Shown here: positions 28,201 through 38,691 of the stretch, piece after piece
Position numbering within the stretch: the first letter of the stretch is position 1
Layout of the letters: each line of letters opens with the position of its first letter
Assembly (NCBI GenBank): GCA_009869945.1
Contig: WIXG01000128.1
Coordinates: 1 to 64,000 of the forward strand
Length of the DNA: 64,000 nt
DNA from: Mesaphorura yosii
Taxonomy: Eukaryota > Arthropoda > Collembola > Poduromorpha > Tullbergiidae
Reading direction: 5' to 3'
Program-made: the position numbers and the translations under genes
The notes under the pieces: model-generated
The model's input: only the letters and a program-made list of their open reading frames with translations
What the model was told of the DNA's origin: nothing
Database searches by the model: none

Positions 28201-28267
28201 CGCAGACGCGGCCGCGTACCTCCTCCGCAGCAGCGCCGGCCGGCCGGGGGCTGGCACCAACGTCTGA
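13147..28267 (+). CDS. Tret1: Tret1-like facilitated sugar (trehalose) transporter, MFS/SLC2 family
   Basis: A predicted 12-helix plasma-membrane uniporter of the sugar porter family, closest by motif to arthropod facilitated trehalose transporters. Exons: 13147-13206 (proposed), 22422-22544, 25154-25200, 25337-25511, 25594-26037, 26466-26565, 26638-26811, 26883-28267; all phases match, giving about 835 residues. Visible family signatures are LGRKMS after helix 2, YVSEISHPEIRG in helix 4, PETPSFLLFHGR after helix 6, DTAGRIPLL after helix 8 and PETKGIELEEM after helix 12. The usual helix-7 QQxxG motif is changed (KFSGVTVFNHY), so the substrate is uncertain. The first exon is inferred: ATG at 13147 begins 20 codons ending KEEKPK at a GTAAGA donor, in phase with VLATLAVSLGP across a 9.2 kb intron. 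After about residue 460 comes an unusual tail of some 375 residues rich in Ser, His, Pro, Asp and Tyr. Family assignment is firm; the first exon is not. Confidence 0.85.
13207..22421 (+). other. Presumed first intron of the sugar transporter; no other gene seen
   Basis: If the first exon is right, this 9.2 kb is intronic. I see no exon of a known family on either strand. It holds GCAG-type short arrays (13857-13884, 19641-19660) and AT-rich and GC-rich patches. Regulatory elements may lie here, but none can be identified by eye. Confidence 0.45.
13857..13884. repeat. GCAG/GCGG tandem array
   Basis: Seven contiguous GCRG tetramers (five GCAG, two GCGG). A run of the complementary word, CCTGCCTGCCTG, lies at 13927-13938, so the two could pair across about 40 bases. 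Confidence 0.85.
26110..26184 (+). other. Possible optional or relic exon in the sugar transporter
   Basis: Between the helix-7 exon (ends 26037) and the helix-8 exon (starts 26466), a good acceptor (CTCGCACAG at 26101-26109) is followed by an open phase-0 segment. It begins V-Y-R-R-S-I-N, against V-F-G-R-S-L-N at the start of the 26466 exon. A weak donor (GTACAC) follows at 26185; 75 nt would add 25 residues, including an NST glycosylation sequon, to the helix 7-8 loop. Without a donor, the frame stops at 26212-26214. The normal loop length in this family is met by skipping it. Confidence 0.25.
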
Positions 28268-29360
28268 CAGGCGCTCGTTTGAACAGCCAGCAGGCAACTT
28301 CGCCTTCAGATGAACAGCTTCCATTTTGGTTGTGGCCTCGAATCGTGATTGTTGATATCACACTTGTTGATATTTAAGCAACTGATCTCTATCATCAATT
28401 AGCGTACCTGTTGCATCATGCTGATATCATAACCATATTCATATTTTGTACTGCGTTGAACTCTGACGGATACGGAGAGCGGGAGTATTCAATTCACCCA
28501 TGCAATAATGCAAGGCCAGGAGGGGAATCGAGAAAAGATAGTTTAGGGAATGTATTCACTGATATTAACGTATCATGTCAATTGGAGTCACAATTAAGTT
28601 TGGGTACGGTTAACAAACAGGGTGCAAGGCGCGGCGCTGAGTTGTAGAATTTAAGAAGCAGTAGAAACACACGCTCGTTCGGAGGGAGTTCAGCAATTCC
28701 AATTAATTAAATTTGAGTCGATGACTTAAATCGACCGAACCGACACTGGTGAGTATTCCAAGAGCGCTTCCATGTAATTGTAAGGTAGAGTTAAGCACAT
28801 AAGACACAAACGAAGACAATAATCAAGTATTCGGACACGCGTCAGCATTCTTCTGCCAATTAGTTAATTGTCTACGCAGAATTACTGCTGTGGCGCCTTC
28901 CAACCGTCGGGCCTGTGCACACAATAAGTGGGACGCGGTCCTTTAGTCCTGCTTACTCTAGCAGTCATTATCAGCTCTAATCTCTTATCAATGCAACTGA
29001 TCTTATCAACGTCTTACTTACAATCTTCTGCTTATCAGTACTTTGAACTGCCCCTGCAAAACGCAAACAAAATGCACAACTTTTCATTGTAATGCAGTGC
29101 AAGAATCTTATTTGAAATCTGACGGCGGGAGATTTCGAAAGCAAATATCAACCCGACTCCAGACTTTAAGTGCACAGTTTAAACTAAATTAAGAACTTAT
29201 CTAACCAGATGCTTCGAGTAAAAGTAAGTTGATAGCTTTAACGACGACGGCAAGTTGGTCAGTCGAAGTCGAAATGCGCGATTTGTGATTGTGATTAACA
29301 TTGGCGTGTGCGTGTGCGTGCGTAGTTCAATTCGCCCTCAATCTGAATTAAGAGTCTAGA

Positions 29361-29366
29361 TTTATT
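29361..29366 (-). terminator. Poly(A) signal for MED20
   Basis: TTTATT on the plus strand reads AATAAA on the minus strand, about 150 nt beyond the MED20 stop codon. Confidence 0.5.
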
Positions 29367-29432
29367 CTGAAAGTGCTATTGCTATTCCTAAGTAAAAAAT
29401 TGTATAGACAGACTCAGAAACGCCATATTATC

Positions 29433-29438
29433 AATAAA
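29433..29438 (+). terminator. Poly(A) signal for the sugar transporter
   Basis: AATAAA about 1.17 kb after the transporter stop and 75 bp before the end of the convergent MED20 coding region. Confidence 0.5.
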
Positions 29439-29512
29439 AATACTAACGACACAATTCCTAAGCGGAGTTGATAATTCTTTTGGACCGTCCACTTCCGATG
29501 TGCGTTAATGTG

Positions 29513-30565
29513 CTATCGGATCCCGCTAGCTTTCCTGAAGGCTGTGAACTGGTCCAAATACTGGTTCATCGTGTCCAGGGGCGTGTAAATTTCCTTCATT
29601 CGTGACTGTGGAGTGCCAAATATAAATGGGCCAATTAAGAAGGATTCGAGATTACCCATTCTCCTCAACAAATGAGAGCTATGCATTCGTACCAGCAATG
29701 TGCGCGGCACCGCGGTCACCGCCTGATTTCCAAAAACGCCTTGCATAAACTCCATCAGCAAATCCCAGCAGGATTCAGCGACCAGGCAGGGTCGGTACTC
29801 AACCTACAGGAGAAGAAATTAAATGGTCAAACAAGCATTGGTGGTCGGAGGTCAGTGGAGCTGTCGATAAGCTTCTGATCATTCAGCATATCTTAAGAAG
29901 GTAGATGGAAACACTGAGGGTACCTCCACAAGAATGCCTTTGAAGTTTTGGGACATGACCACACTTCCCAATTTCACGATGAAGTCTCCCAACTCGAATT
30001 TGTGGCCTTTGGACTCAATCTTGATTTTTTTTGAGGTGTAGGTGGGCGCCATCTTCGCCACCAGCAAATCAAACAAGTTGTCGGCAACCAAATGCACAAT
30101 TTTGTAGCCCGTCGGCTGTTGTAATGGGGCGTTTGAAGCTCCAGGTGATGGAAAAATTGGGACTTCCAGCAAAGCGAATGTGGACACGGGATATTCCGAA
30201 TTGTGCAAAATGTTCAGCGTCCGACCCGGCACCTGCTGGCCTGGGCCCATTCCTGCCAGAAGAGAAACCAAGATTAAGCAGGGCTTATCGGAGCTCGCGA
30301 AGTACACGTTTCTGCTTCACATACCGGGAATGTTCACGGTTGATCCGTGCGCATCGCAATCCACTAAGAACTGACCCGTTTGAACTCCTCCGAGGGTAAC
30401 CAGTCGTTTTGTCAGCAGTTCTATTGTTCTAGCTCCAGTCAATCCATCCTTGACAGGGTACGGCTGTAATCTGTACATGAGCAAGACAATAAAATTACGC
30501 ACGCAACAAACGCAGGCGCCGGGCTCCTGTTTAATGTAAAAGAAATCTTACATAGACACTCCCAT
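29513..30565 (-). CDS. MED20: Mediator complex subunit 20 (MED20/TRFP)
   Basis: Head-module subunit of the nuclear Mediator complex that bridges activators and RNA polymerase II. Four exons on the minus strand: 30565-30552 (14 nt, M-G-V-S and the split Ile), 30470-30325, 30252-29924 and 29803-29513, giving 259 residues; introns are 72-120 bp with GT-AG ends in matching phases. Family hallmarks are the start MGVSILQPYP, the TIELLTKR and GQFLVDCDA segments, LHNSEYP, a KIESKG loop, then FIVKLGSVVMSQNFKG and VEYRPCLVAESCWDLL, ending in SGIR like human MED20. It is somewhat longer than human MED20 (about 212), mainly through an insertion after STFALLE (Pro/Ser/Gln-rich). Its 5' end lies about 0.8 kb downstream of the RagC/D stop on the same strand. 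Confidence 0.95.
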
Positions 30566-31355
30566 CCTGGGTGTGGTGTCTGACCAAACCAGATGTGCGT
30601 TAGGTTCACTTCGCTTGGTCCTGAAATACTTAATACACAGGGGTTAACAGAAATTTGGCTTCAATTGTCCGATTTTAGGCCGGTCCGGTCCACACAACTC
30701 AACAAACTCTCAAAGGTTTAAATTTTGCGGGCGCATTTTGACGATCGACGCGACGGTAAATTCCTTTGTCATCTGTGAACGTTAAAGCGGAAGAAGTTGC
30801 AACAACGCAAAGGTTGCTTCCGGTTTGTCAACGTCCTGCCGATGCTTATCTTTTCATTTTATTATATTTCAATAAATTCAATTTATGTTTGATGATAGCA
30901 GTAGGAAATTATGCAATTGATTGAGAGTTCAGCATCACCACTCTTCGCTTGTTTGGCACAAATTGAATTTAGATATTCAAATCCAACACCACTCCTCGAA
31001 CAAAATGGAAATTATTGATAAACTTATCACCCCATACAAGACATGGGATTTCCTGAAGAAGTAGCAACTGACTGAGCGTTGACGTTGGTTAAATAAATAA
31101 GCTGAACTGATACAAAACAGAAATTGCGACGACCAGCCGCTTAAAATATAAATTATAGTTAAAAAGTAAGGCTAACTAAACACAAGTCTAACGCCATCTG
31201 TTCATAAGGCGTAAGGCACTGCATCAAAGGTTAATCATAGCTTGATTATATTTTTTATACCTAAAACTAGAGTAAGGTTGTTGCTGATCAGCTCTGGTGT
31301 GGTTTCTCCGCTTGATGAGCAGGAAGAATGGCCCGGAGGCGGCTAAGCATAGATT
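30566..31355. other. Spacer between RagC/D and MED20
   Basis: About 790 bp between the RagC/D stop and the MED20 start, both on the minus strand. It must hold the RagC/D 3' UTR and the MED20 promoter and 5' UTR. I see no further coding exon. Confidence 0.6.
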
Positions 31356-33118
31356 TTATGGCGGAGACTCGGCCTGCTCGCTGGCTGCTGCCTCGGCCTT
31401 GAGCGCATTCGCACGGGCTTGACTTTTCCTGACTTCAAACACCTTCTGAATACCCTGCCTGAACATGGCAAAGTTGTAGTCGATCATGCCTACAAAGAAA
31501 TTGCACATTAGACAGAGGAAACGGGAGAATGCTTGATTTGGTTGCTACCTTGTTTTTCCATCGCGTCGTCTCTGAGGATGCAGACGAGAGCGAGGAACCT
31601 GTTGACTTCTCGGAGGAGGAGGATGGTGCCGTTGTTGAGTTTGATGGACGAGTGGCTGTGCTTGTCGAAGGCAGGAGTCGAGTCGTCCGCCGCGCTGAGT
31701 CCGTAGATGCTCGACACATCGATGACGACGTCAATCATATCACAGCACAGTTCGTAGCTTTGCATGTCTACCGGCGATGAGTCTGTCGCGATGTAAATCT
31801 TGCTCACCACGTCGAAGAGGAAAGCTTTCTCGATCGACGAGTTTGAAATGAAAATGTTCAGCAAGTTTTCCAGCGTCGGAAGCTGCGGAATCAGTTTCTG
31901 CACCACTTTGGAGAATGCTTCGAATATCGAGTGGTCGTAGATGGAAGTCAGGTGGAAACTTAAGTGCACCTGCTGATAACCTACTCAACCACCAGAATCA
32001 GACAATTAAGGTAGAGAATAAATTACTTCATAAATCGAAGCTTACCTGAGTCAATTAACTGCTCTGTAGCACTCTGGTGGATATCACGCTGTGTTTCCAT
32101 TTTATAGTCCTCAGATAAACCATCCACCTAAACACAAATTACAATTCGTTAAGTGAACCAATGAAGGGGTTAAAATAAACAGTTCCACTCACTTTGTGTA
32201 TAAAAACTTCAAAATTTATTCGCGGATTGCATTTATAAGCCCTCGTCGCTGTTGTGTGCAGGCGATTGAGCGCTTCCATGTAATCGTCCTGAAGAATGAT
32301 GAATGCCAAAGGTTATTGGGGTATGCATATGTCTCTTACATGTTGATAAACCTGCGTTTCGTTTGTTACCTGTGCATCAATCACGAATATCAGAGCTCCA
32401 CATCCACCAAAGATCATGTCAGAGTCGAATGTTGGGTCGAAAAAGTCAATTTGGCCCGGGAAATCCCAGATATGGAATTGGACGAAGGAGGAGTTTGTAA
32501 TGTCCTCTTTCACTGTACGAGCAAAAACAAAAGCCTTTAGCTGATTAGTACTTGTGCACTTGAATGAAAATTCACAAACCTATTTTGATTGTGGATTCCA
32601 GGAACAGAGTTTCATTAGGAGACATCTTATGAAACACGACCTTCTGAATCGAACTCTTTCCACTCCTGAAACGAACAAATAAAATGCGGCTTGCAATTAT
32701 CTTCTCACTTCGAACGTATTAAATTGATCCAATTAACCTTACCTCCTGAGTCCCATGAGCAGAATTCTGGGTTTCACTTCCCCTTCGGTGTTCAGCAACG
32801 CTCCGTTTGCATCCGTCGATGGTTCGTTGTCGTAAATGGGAAACCCAATTTCTTTTGGGAAGGAGCCACCGGGTGTTTCAGAAAACTCGCCTCCTTCGTT
32901 CTCATCAACCGCTGCACCCGTGCCATTGTTCAAGACGTCGACACTGTTCCCGGACGGCAGTGGTAGGTTCTCATGGTGGGGCTCCTCGATCTCTTCACTC
33001 TCGCCGCTCTCAACAGAATCCATCTCGTCATCATTTTCTGAGGACTGATAATAAGTATCTTTTAGCATAGTTCAGCCCGATATAATCTAATCATCTATCC
33101 AGCAAGTCAACTTACCAT
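31356..33118 (-). CDS. RRAGC: Ras-related GTPase RagC/D
   Basis: Lysosomal Rag GTPase that pairs with RagA/B to recruit mTORC1 in response to amino acids. Eight coding exons: 33118-33116, 33044-32743, 32665-32580, 32512-32370, 32288-32193, 32127-32046, 31980-31549 and 31489-31356, giving 425 residues. All phases agree. Residues 2-93 are an acidic, Ser-rich extension typical of C/D types. G-domain motifs: P-loop GLRRSGKS (99-106), FLEST switch I, WDFPGQ (146-151) and HKVD (209-212). The C-terminal roadblock-like domain includes [33 protein letters not shown] and a final FEVRKSQAR region. The exon-7 acceptor was chosen at 31981 because it alone restores frame and gives [10 protein letters not shown] at the family's normal spacing. 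The first coding exon is just the ATG followed by GTAAGT. An in-frame ATG at 33068 lies inside that intron, a less likely start. Confidence 0.95.
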
Positions 33119-34535
33119 GTTTGGATCCGTTTCACGTAATTCTCTCAGAATTTCTTAGTAAATAGATGGCCTTATCTTTTGAATAATCCCTTTGATTTTT
33201 GATAAGGTGGGGTCTGCAAAATGGATGAGAATTTCTGCTTCAAGTCCAGTTCGAGTTCGAAGAATCTGCGAATATTCTGGAGTAGTGTAGTGGAATTATT
33301 TGATTTGGTCATGTGAAAGTGTCTACGCCTTTCGAATAAATGTTTTTGAGGAGACTTTTGCATTCGAGCGAGCTGTCGTGTACACATAACCAAGCAAGCT
33401 GAGCTGAGCTCGAATCAAACTCGAACTCGGCTGTGTGAGTCACATGCTTCGACTCACGAAACTATTCAATTCATTGCGTTTGTGTACGGTTAACCCAACA
33501 TGGGCATACACACAGGCACTGAGCACGGGCTCTCGCTGCTGGAGTGGAGTGGAAAGTGTGAATCGTGAATTCTGAATAAGTAGATTTGAAATGTAATTGT
33601 AATTGAGTTCTATTAAGTTACGCAAGAAATAATAAGTTCATCGTTAGCGTTAGTAGTTAGCACAGCGGCAGGCACAGGCACATGCAGAAGATCACGCAAG
33701 CAACGGAGATAACTACGAAAGGCTTGCTGGTGGAGGTGGGAAATGACCCAGTTAATTTCACACTCAGTTCCATCGTCTCATCTTCATCTCATTTATAAAT
33801 CTCCTTTCGTCTGCGTATAGGGAACGTCTTCAGAATAATTGGAGTAGCCCATAGCGTAATTGCGCCGCAGTGGTGGAGGTGGGGCAGTAATTGATTCATT
33901 GGATATGACCAGACTTCAAGAATAACTGATCGCTATCACTTTTTTGTCGATTACTGGGCATTACTTGTAAATTAGGTAAGTTAAGTTGCATGACACATTA
34001 GAGTCTCATTCTTTCGTGGCCGATAGGGCTCTTAGTATAAATTGATTTTATGCGCTTCATTGTTCATTGTTTCAGCTTCAAAGATCAACAGCCGATGACC
34101 AAAGAACAATGCGGACGCGCTCAACCAAAGCTAAAGCGCCTCTTCGTCCTGTTTCAAGATAATTGAAAGTAAGTGATATATTAACCAAGCACTTAGCACT
34201 GGTAGCAAAGTGTCTGGTAGTGGGAAATTTGTTAATGTGAGTGGAAGATTTAAGATGTACGGTACACATATTAGAGTAATGAGAAGTGAGTTTGTAACAT
34301 TCAAGTGTGCAAGACTGCGAGACTCGACAGATTATTCAAAAGAGTGAAGAGGTCAAAGGTCACACTCGTTTCGTCATCGTCTACGTCGCGTGGAGTAAAC
34401 CCGGCCGTTGGCGTCATATTTAGTTCAGATAAATTAGAGACGCACGCAACACACGCACAGCTGAATATTGATTCCTCTTTCTGTAGCCCCAGCCGTTCAT
34501 TACACGGCGGAACAGGGCCGGGAAGTCGCCCGACA
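33119..34535. promoter_or_regulatory. Divergent intergenic region between RagC/D and the folate carrier
   Basis: The two genes point away from each other across 1.4 kb, so both promoters and 5' UTRs should lie here. No TATA box is obvious. The frame of the carrier's first coding exon stays open upstream of its ATG to about 34305, so a spliced 5' exon cannot be excluded. No other gene seen. Confidence 0.5.
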
Positions 34536-35968
34536 ATGAAAGGATTCAACTCAAGCGAATTCGCAAATACCTTGACAGCCTTCCCCCAGCCGGTGGCTAG
34601 ACCACAGTTGTTATCGGAGTCAGCAGAATTTTCTAGTCCAAAGCCTAGTACTTTAACTCCTCGACCTCAGCTGATGTCCTACCTGACCACCAAAGAACCC
34701 GTCAAAGCCAGCACGTTAGCTTCCAGCGTCTCATCACCTTCAACATCCCTGATGGCCTCATCGGCATCTTCTTCTCCGCTGATTGGTTCATCGGGTTCTT
34801 CGCGGCGCCCTCACTTTTTGTCACATATACGAATGGAGCACCTGGCAGCAGGAGTGACGGGAGGAGTTGTTTCGACGCTGGTGCTTCATCCCTTGGATTT
34901 AGTCAAAATTCGCTTCGCTGTGAACGACGGCCTGACTTCGAGACCGCAGTACAACGGACTTTACGACGCCTTCAAGTTGATTTGGAGAACGGAAGGAATC
35001 CGAGGTCTTTACAGGTGAGTCTCTCAATTGCGTCAATTGTCCTTGCCTTCCTGCGGTATGACTTATGGAAATTGACAAATAATGCGAATTGTGTTTGATT
35101 TGAGCAGAGGAGTGACGCCAAATGTGTGGGGAGCCGGCTCCGCGTGGGGTTTGTACTTCTTTTTCTACACGGCAATGAAAGACTGGTGGCAGGGCGGCGA
35201 TACGCGAAAAGACTTGGGTGCCTCCAGACACATGGTCATTGCTTCGGAAGCGGGTCTCGTGACGCTCCTATTCACAAATCCCCTGTGGGTTGTGAAAACC
35301 CGCCTTTGCCTGCAGTATGGCGTCTTGGGTCCTGCTGCCACGGCCACGACTCTTGGGCCAAGTAAGTCGAGGCATTTAATTTCAAACCCCAATAATTTTC
35401 ACTACCCTTTTGCTCAACCTGAATTAAATTTAATGCCACAGGCGGCGCTGTGCTGTCGACGACCACGTACTCTGGCATGCTTGATGCACTGAGGAAAATC
35501 TGGAGGATGGAGGGAATCAAGGGGCTCTACCGAGGCTTCGTGCCGGGCATTTTCGGCGTCAGTCACGGAGCCATTCAGTTCATGACGTACGAGGAGATGA
35601 AGACGGTGTACAACCAGTATCGCCTCCTGCCTATCGACACCAAACTTGTGAGTATTGACCAACTACTCCACCACCATAACATTGTAATTTAGCGTTTGGC
35701 GTATTTGCAGAGCACAGTGGAGTACCTCACGTTTGCGGCTGTGTCGAAACTGATCGCAGCCGCGACGACGTACCCTTACCAGGTGGTGCGAGCCCGTCTT
35801 CAAGACCAGCACCGCTCCTACGCCGGGGTGATGGACGTGATCCGGCAGACGTGGAGGTATGAAAGAGTTCGCGGTTTTTACAAAGGCTTGACTCCGTACC
35901 TCGTTCATGTGACGCCAAACATCTGCCTAGTATTTCTAATTTATGAGAAGTTTACTAGAAGTAGTTGA
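34536..35968 (+). CDS. SLC25A32: SLC25A32 short form with alternative last segment
   Basis: If the donor at 35857 is not used, exon 4 runs on (35711-35968) and gives 398 residues. The read-through segment is not random: [18 protein letters not shown] and the following residues to FLIYEK align without gaps to the distal exon's [18 protein letters not shown] to FVVYEK. So it encodes a second version of the last helix, ending FTRSS. In the short form the Asn and Arg of PNLIRV become Tyr and His (His379 for Arg379). A poly(A) signal at 36458-36463 would end this transcript before the distal exon. The coding similarity is seen directly; use of both forms is inferred. Confidence 0.7.
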
Positions 35969-36754
35969 TACTCGTGAATCTGTTAATTTTCTTGTGTTAG
36001 CTCGTAGAAGTACACAGGTAGGCAAGCAGTTTTTCTCTGTACCTGTTTTAAATTATTCGGATAGTCTCTGAGCCGATTCTCGCGCAAGAGGAAGCGCAGT
36101 AATAATTAATTGAAAGGCAAGACTTTCTAATTGAAATGTTGTTACCATTCCCTTTCCCAACTTTCCCTCCTTCGTCGCTCGTGTCTGGAAAGATTTCTCA
36201 GACTAAACGATTTTAAAAAATGCAAATAAGAAACACGTGGAGATACGAACTCATGTTTAAGCAACGAAGGATAATTTATTTGTAGTAGATAACACGCGCT
36301 TATGCGCTGCCGAAACTGTTACATTAGTGATCCTTGGCTGAAGTTTTTATGTCAGGCTCAAATATCTGATTCCAAAACTAAAGTGATATTTAGTTTGATG
36401 TAAGTTCGTACCAAACGGCTGGTTCGCGAGGTTGTCTTTGTCTTCCATTCGTCCTGAAATAAAGCTCGTGCACGTGCCAATTTTCAGCGCCGACTGATCG
36501 TAGCTTTATTGGCTCTATTTGTTCGACCTGCTGCAAGGTTAAAGTTGCATCCGTCTAAAGTCGTCTTGTTTTTGTTCCGTAGGGCCGAAGGAGCTCGTGC
36601 TTTCTATAAGGGTCTCTACCCAAACCTAATTCGAGTCGTTCCAGCCACGGCCCTCACCTTTGTCGTGTACGAGAAAACATCAACGTACTTTGCCACCCTC
36701 AAGAAACGGCTCCTAACAGAAAGCGAAAGCAAGCCAAGGGACAGTGACCAGTGA
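34536..36754 (+). CDS. SLC25A32: Mitochondrial folate/FAD carrier (SLC25A32), long form
   Basis: Inner mitochondrial membrane carrier moving folate or FAD. Exons 34536-35014, 35108-35361, 35442-35647, 35711-35856 and 36583-36754 give 418 residues. Three mitochondrial-carrier repeats are visible with signatures [10 protein letters not shown] (118-127), [10 protein letters not shown] (from 217; the Trp is typical of this subfamily) and [13 protein letters not shown] (334-346). The repeats end in [16 protein letters not shown] and GARAFYKG. The last helix reads [21 protein letters not shown], very like human SLC25A32. Residues 1-99 are an added Ser/Thr/Pro-rich N-terminus absent from typical carriers; ATG at 34536 is the first in frame, but initiation further in cannot be excluded. 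The donor at 35857 (GTATGA) competes with reading through exon 4; see the short form. Confidence 0.92.
35969..36582 (+). other. Short-form 3' UTR / long-form last intron
   Basis: Noncoding 614 bp between the alternative stop and the distal acceptor (TTCCGTAG ending at 36582). It contains one AATAAA 119 bp before the acceptor. Nothing else recognised. Confidence 0.6.
36458..36463 (+). terminator. Intronic poly(A) signal for the short carrier form
   Basis: AATAAA 490 nt after the short-form stop and upstream of the distal last exon, as expected for a composite terminal exon. Confidence 0.5.
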
Positions 36755-36955
36755 ACTTGGCTTTGGCTCCTTTGTGATAATTGAGCAAGATGATCCTAAG
36801 CCCCCGATGATTTCTGTTTCTCCCTCGAATCATGACAAACGTACTGAGGCTCACAAATCCATATTTTATTGTGCTATTTAATACATAATTTCGTAGTGAA
36901 TGAAATGCAGAATGCAAACCCATGAAATGTGACAAAGTAGTTCAAAAAGTACAAA

Positions 36956-36961
36956 AATAAA
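36956..36961 (+). terminator. Poly(A) signal for the long carrier form
   Basis: AATAAA about 200 nt after the long-form stop codon. Confidence 0.55.
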
Positions 36962-37454
36962 TCCGGCGTTGTACGCATTCTAGCATCGTTTCTTGCGTTG
37001 TTAACTTTCATAGCTGAAGTGCCATGTTGTATAAAATCGTTGCATTTTTCTTTGATGAGTCAATTATTCGTGAATTCGTCACAACGACTTTTGCAGACAA
37101 TCGAATATTCATTCATAAAACTGAGTTGCCGGCTGCAAGTGACCATTTGCGGAAGCGAAAGCGCGCTTTAATCACTCCTTTCAGCACTTCTGGACAAACT
37201 GCCAACTCCAACTCGCCAAGATAAATGCAATTCGCAATCGTTAGCGTTGAAAGCAAGACCCGTCAGAAAAACAATTTTATGAGGTTGCAAAAGGTCAGCG
37301 CTTGAAACTTTGTTGCAGACACATAACAGCAGCAGATTACGACCGATTCCTTCAATACTGACTCTGCCGGCCTGCTGTGGGTGATCATGAATTACAGGAA
37401 TGAAGCAACATCACAGCCCAATAAAATTCCCAGTTGCTCAGTCTCAACAGGCGA

Positions 37455-37627
37455 TTATCAGTCAGTGCGTGTTCAGTACGCGTAATTCCGCAACGCGAAA
37501 CGCGAGTTGTTCTAGTGCGGGTGCACCGAGCTACCTAGTCACAAAGTGGTTGGGTCAGCAGTTTCCGTCTCCGCACCGCAAGATTTCGGTGACCTCGTTC
37601 TCAGCATTCCTTCCTTGAAAATTGCAG
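37455..37627 (+). promoter_or_regulatory. Possible promoter and 5' untranslated exon of the ceramidase gene
   Basis: ATCAGTCAGT at about 37457-37466 matches the arthropod TCAGT initiator. It is followed by about 165 nt with no long ATG frame and a strong donor (ATTGCAG|GTGAGT) at 37628. A noncoding first exon spliced to the ATG exon near 38.6 kb would fit. Judged by eye only. Confidence 0.3.
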
Positions 37628-38691
37628 GTGAGTCATGAGTCTTGAACGCCTGCCATGCAATCAGAAGGCAGTAGAATGCAGCAGGCCACCACCACCGTCA
37701 CAGCAGCGGGTCAGAGTTCACCTTGCGCGTGTGCGTGGTAGCATTTGTTGAGAGGCTGGCCGCTGGATGTAGGCGAGTTCGCACTTGACATTAAAATGCG
37801 ACAAACACTTCAACAGAGTCACTAAAGATAATGACTGCCCAGTAGTCTAATTAACTTTGCACCCTAAATGCTTTTCGAAATCAGAAAACGTAAAGCACGG
37901 CTAAATATGCGACAACGACAGCGACAGCGACAAATGAAAGGGATAGAAGCTGATTGCATTACATCATGGTAAGCATTTAATTTTGGCTTGTCAGTCTTTG
38001 CATGTCTTTTGGTATTCCGGGTCTCTCAACACGCCACCCAAATACCTGCTGACAGGCCGGCATCTGAGTTTGATATTGATTAGATTGCAATTTCATCGCT
38101 TGTCTCATGTGACAAGCGACGTTATTGATGACTTCGACGGACAGGCATTGATAGCTGTGACACTGACTGCCGTCGCTCGTCGCTGTCAAAAGTCCTCCGG
38201 AATGATGATTTCGCAGACCAGGCCAGGCAATGAATTCAGTAGTTCAGTAGTCGAGGTTCAGGCAGCAGAATTGTGAGCAGCGTGTCAGCTCAGCGCCTAG
38301 CGTGTTTCTCGAAATTAATTGCGGTTGCGATTGCGAGTTGGTGTGAAAAATTGGCTGCATTGATACGCGCCTACATAATACGAGCTCTGTGCTGACCTGT
38401 AGTTGGCATTGGACTCGGAAAATAAACGTTGAAAAAAGTTGCTCCACGGACGACGAGGTAGGCGAGGCGGAAGTCGAAGGTCACCAACAATCAGCCAGCA
38501 GGAGCAAAAATCAAAACAACACGACGACGACGAGAACAGTGACTTAATTGTGTCTCCCAGTGCGTAAATTCCCTTGCTAAGTTGATTCCTGAGTGGCTGT
38601 GGCTCGTAATCAAAGCCAGCCTTTAGTGACAGTTTCGCTGTTTCTGTTTCATCAACTACAGCCCCGAGCTCGAAGTTGCCAATTGCCAATC
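37628..38691. other. Presumed 5' intron and leader of the ceramidase gene
   Basis: About 1 kb without a recognisable coding segment between the proposed untranslated exon and the ceramidase ATG. It includes a short CGA/ACG-rich run near 38521. Confidence 0.4.

Larger units (their letters stand above)
28268..29460 (+). other. 3' untranslated region of the sugar transporter
   Basis: AT-richer noncoding DNA between the stop codon and a poly(A) signal at 29433-29438, about 1.2 kb. No other gene seen. Its distal part overlaps the predicted 3' end of MED20 on the opposite strand. Confidence 0.55.

Noticed and set aside
33681-33836. A small ATG frame upstream of the SLC25A32 carrier with a possible GTGGGA donor
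   Set aside because: Short, not recognisable and not clearly in phase with the carrier; more likely leader sequence.
34305-34535. Extension of the SLC25A32 frame upstream to 34305
   Set aside because: The frame is open but has no ATG before 34536, so I used 34536 as the start.
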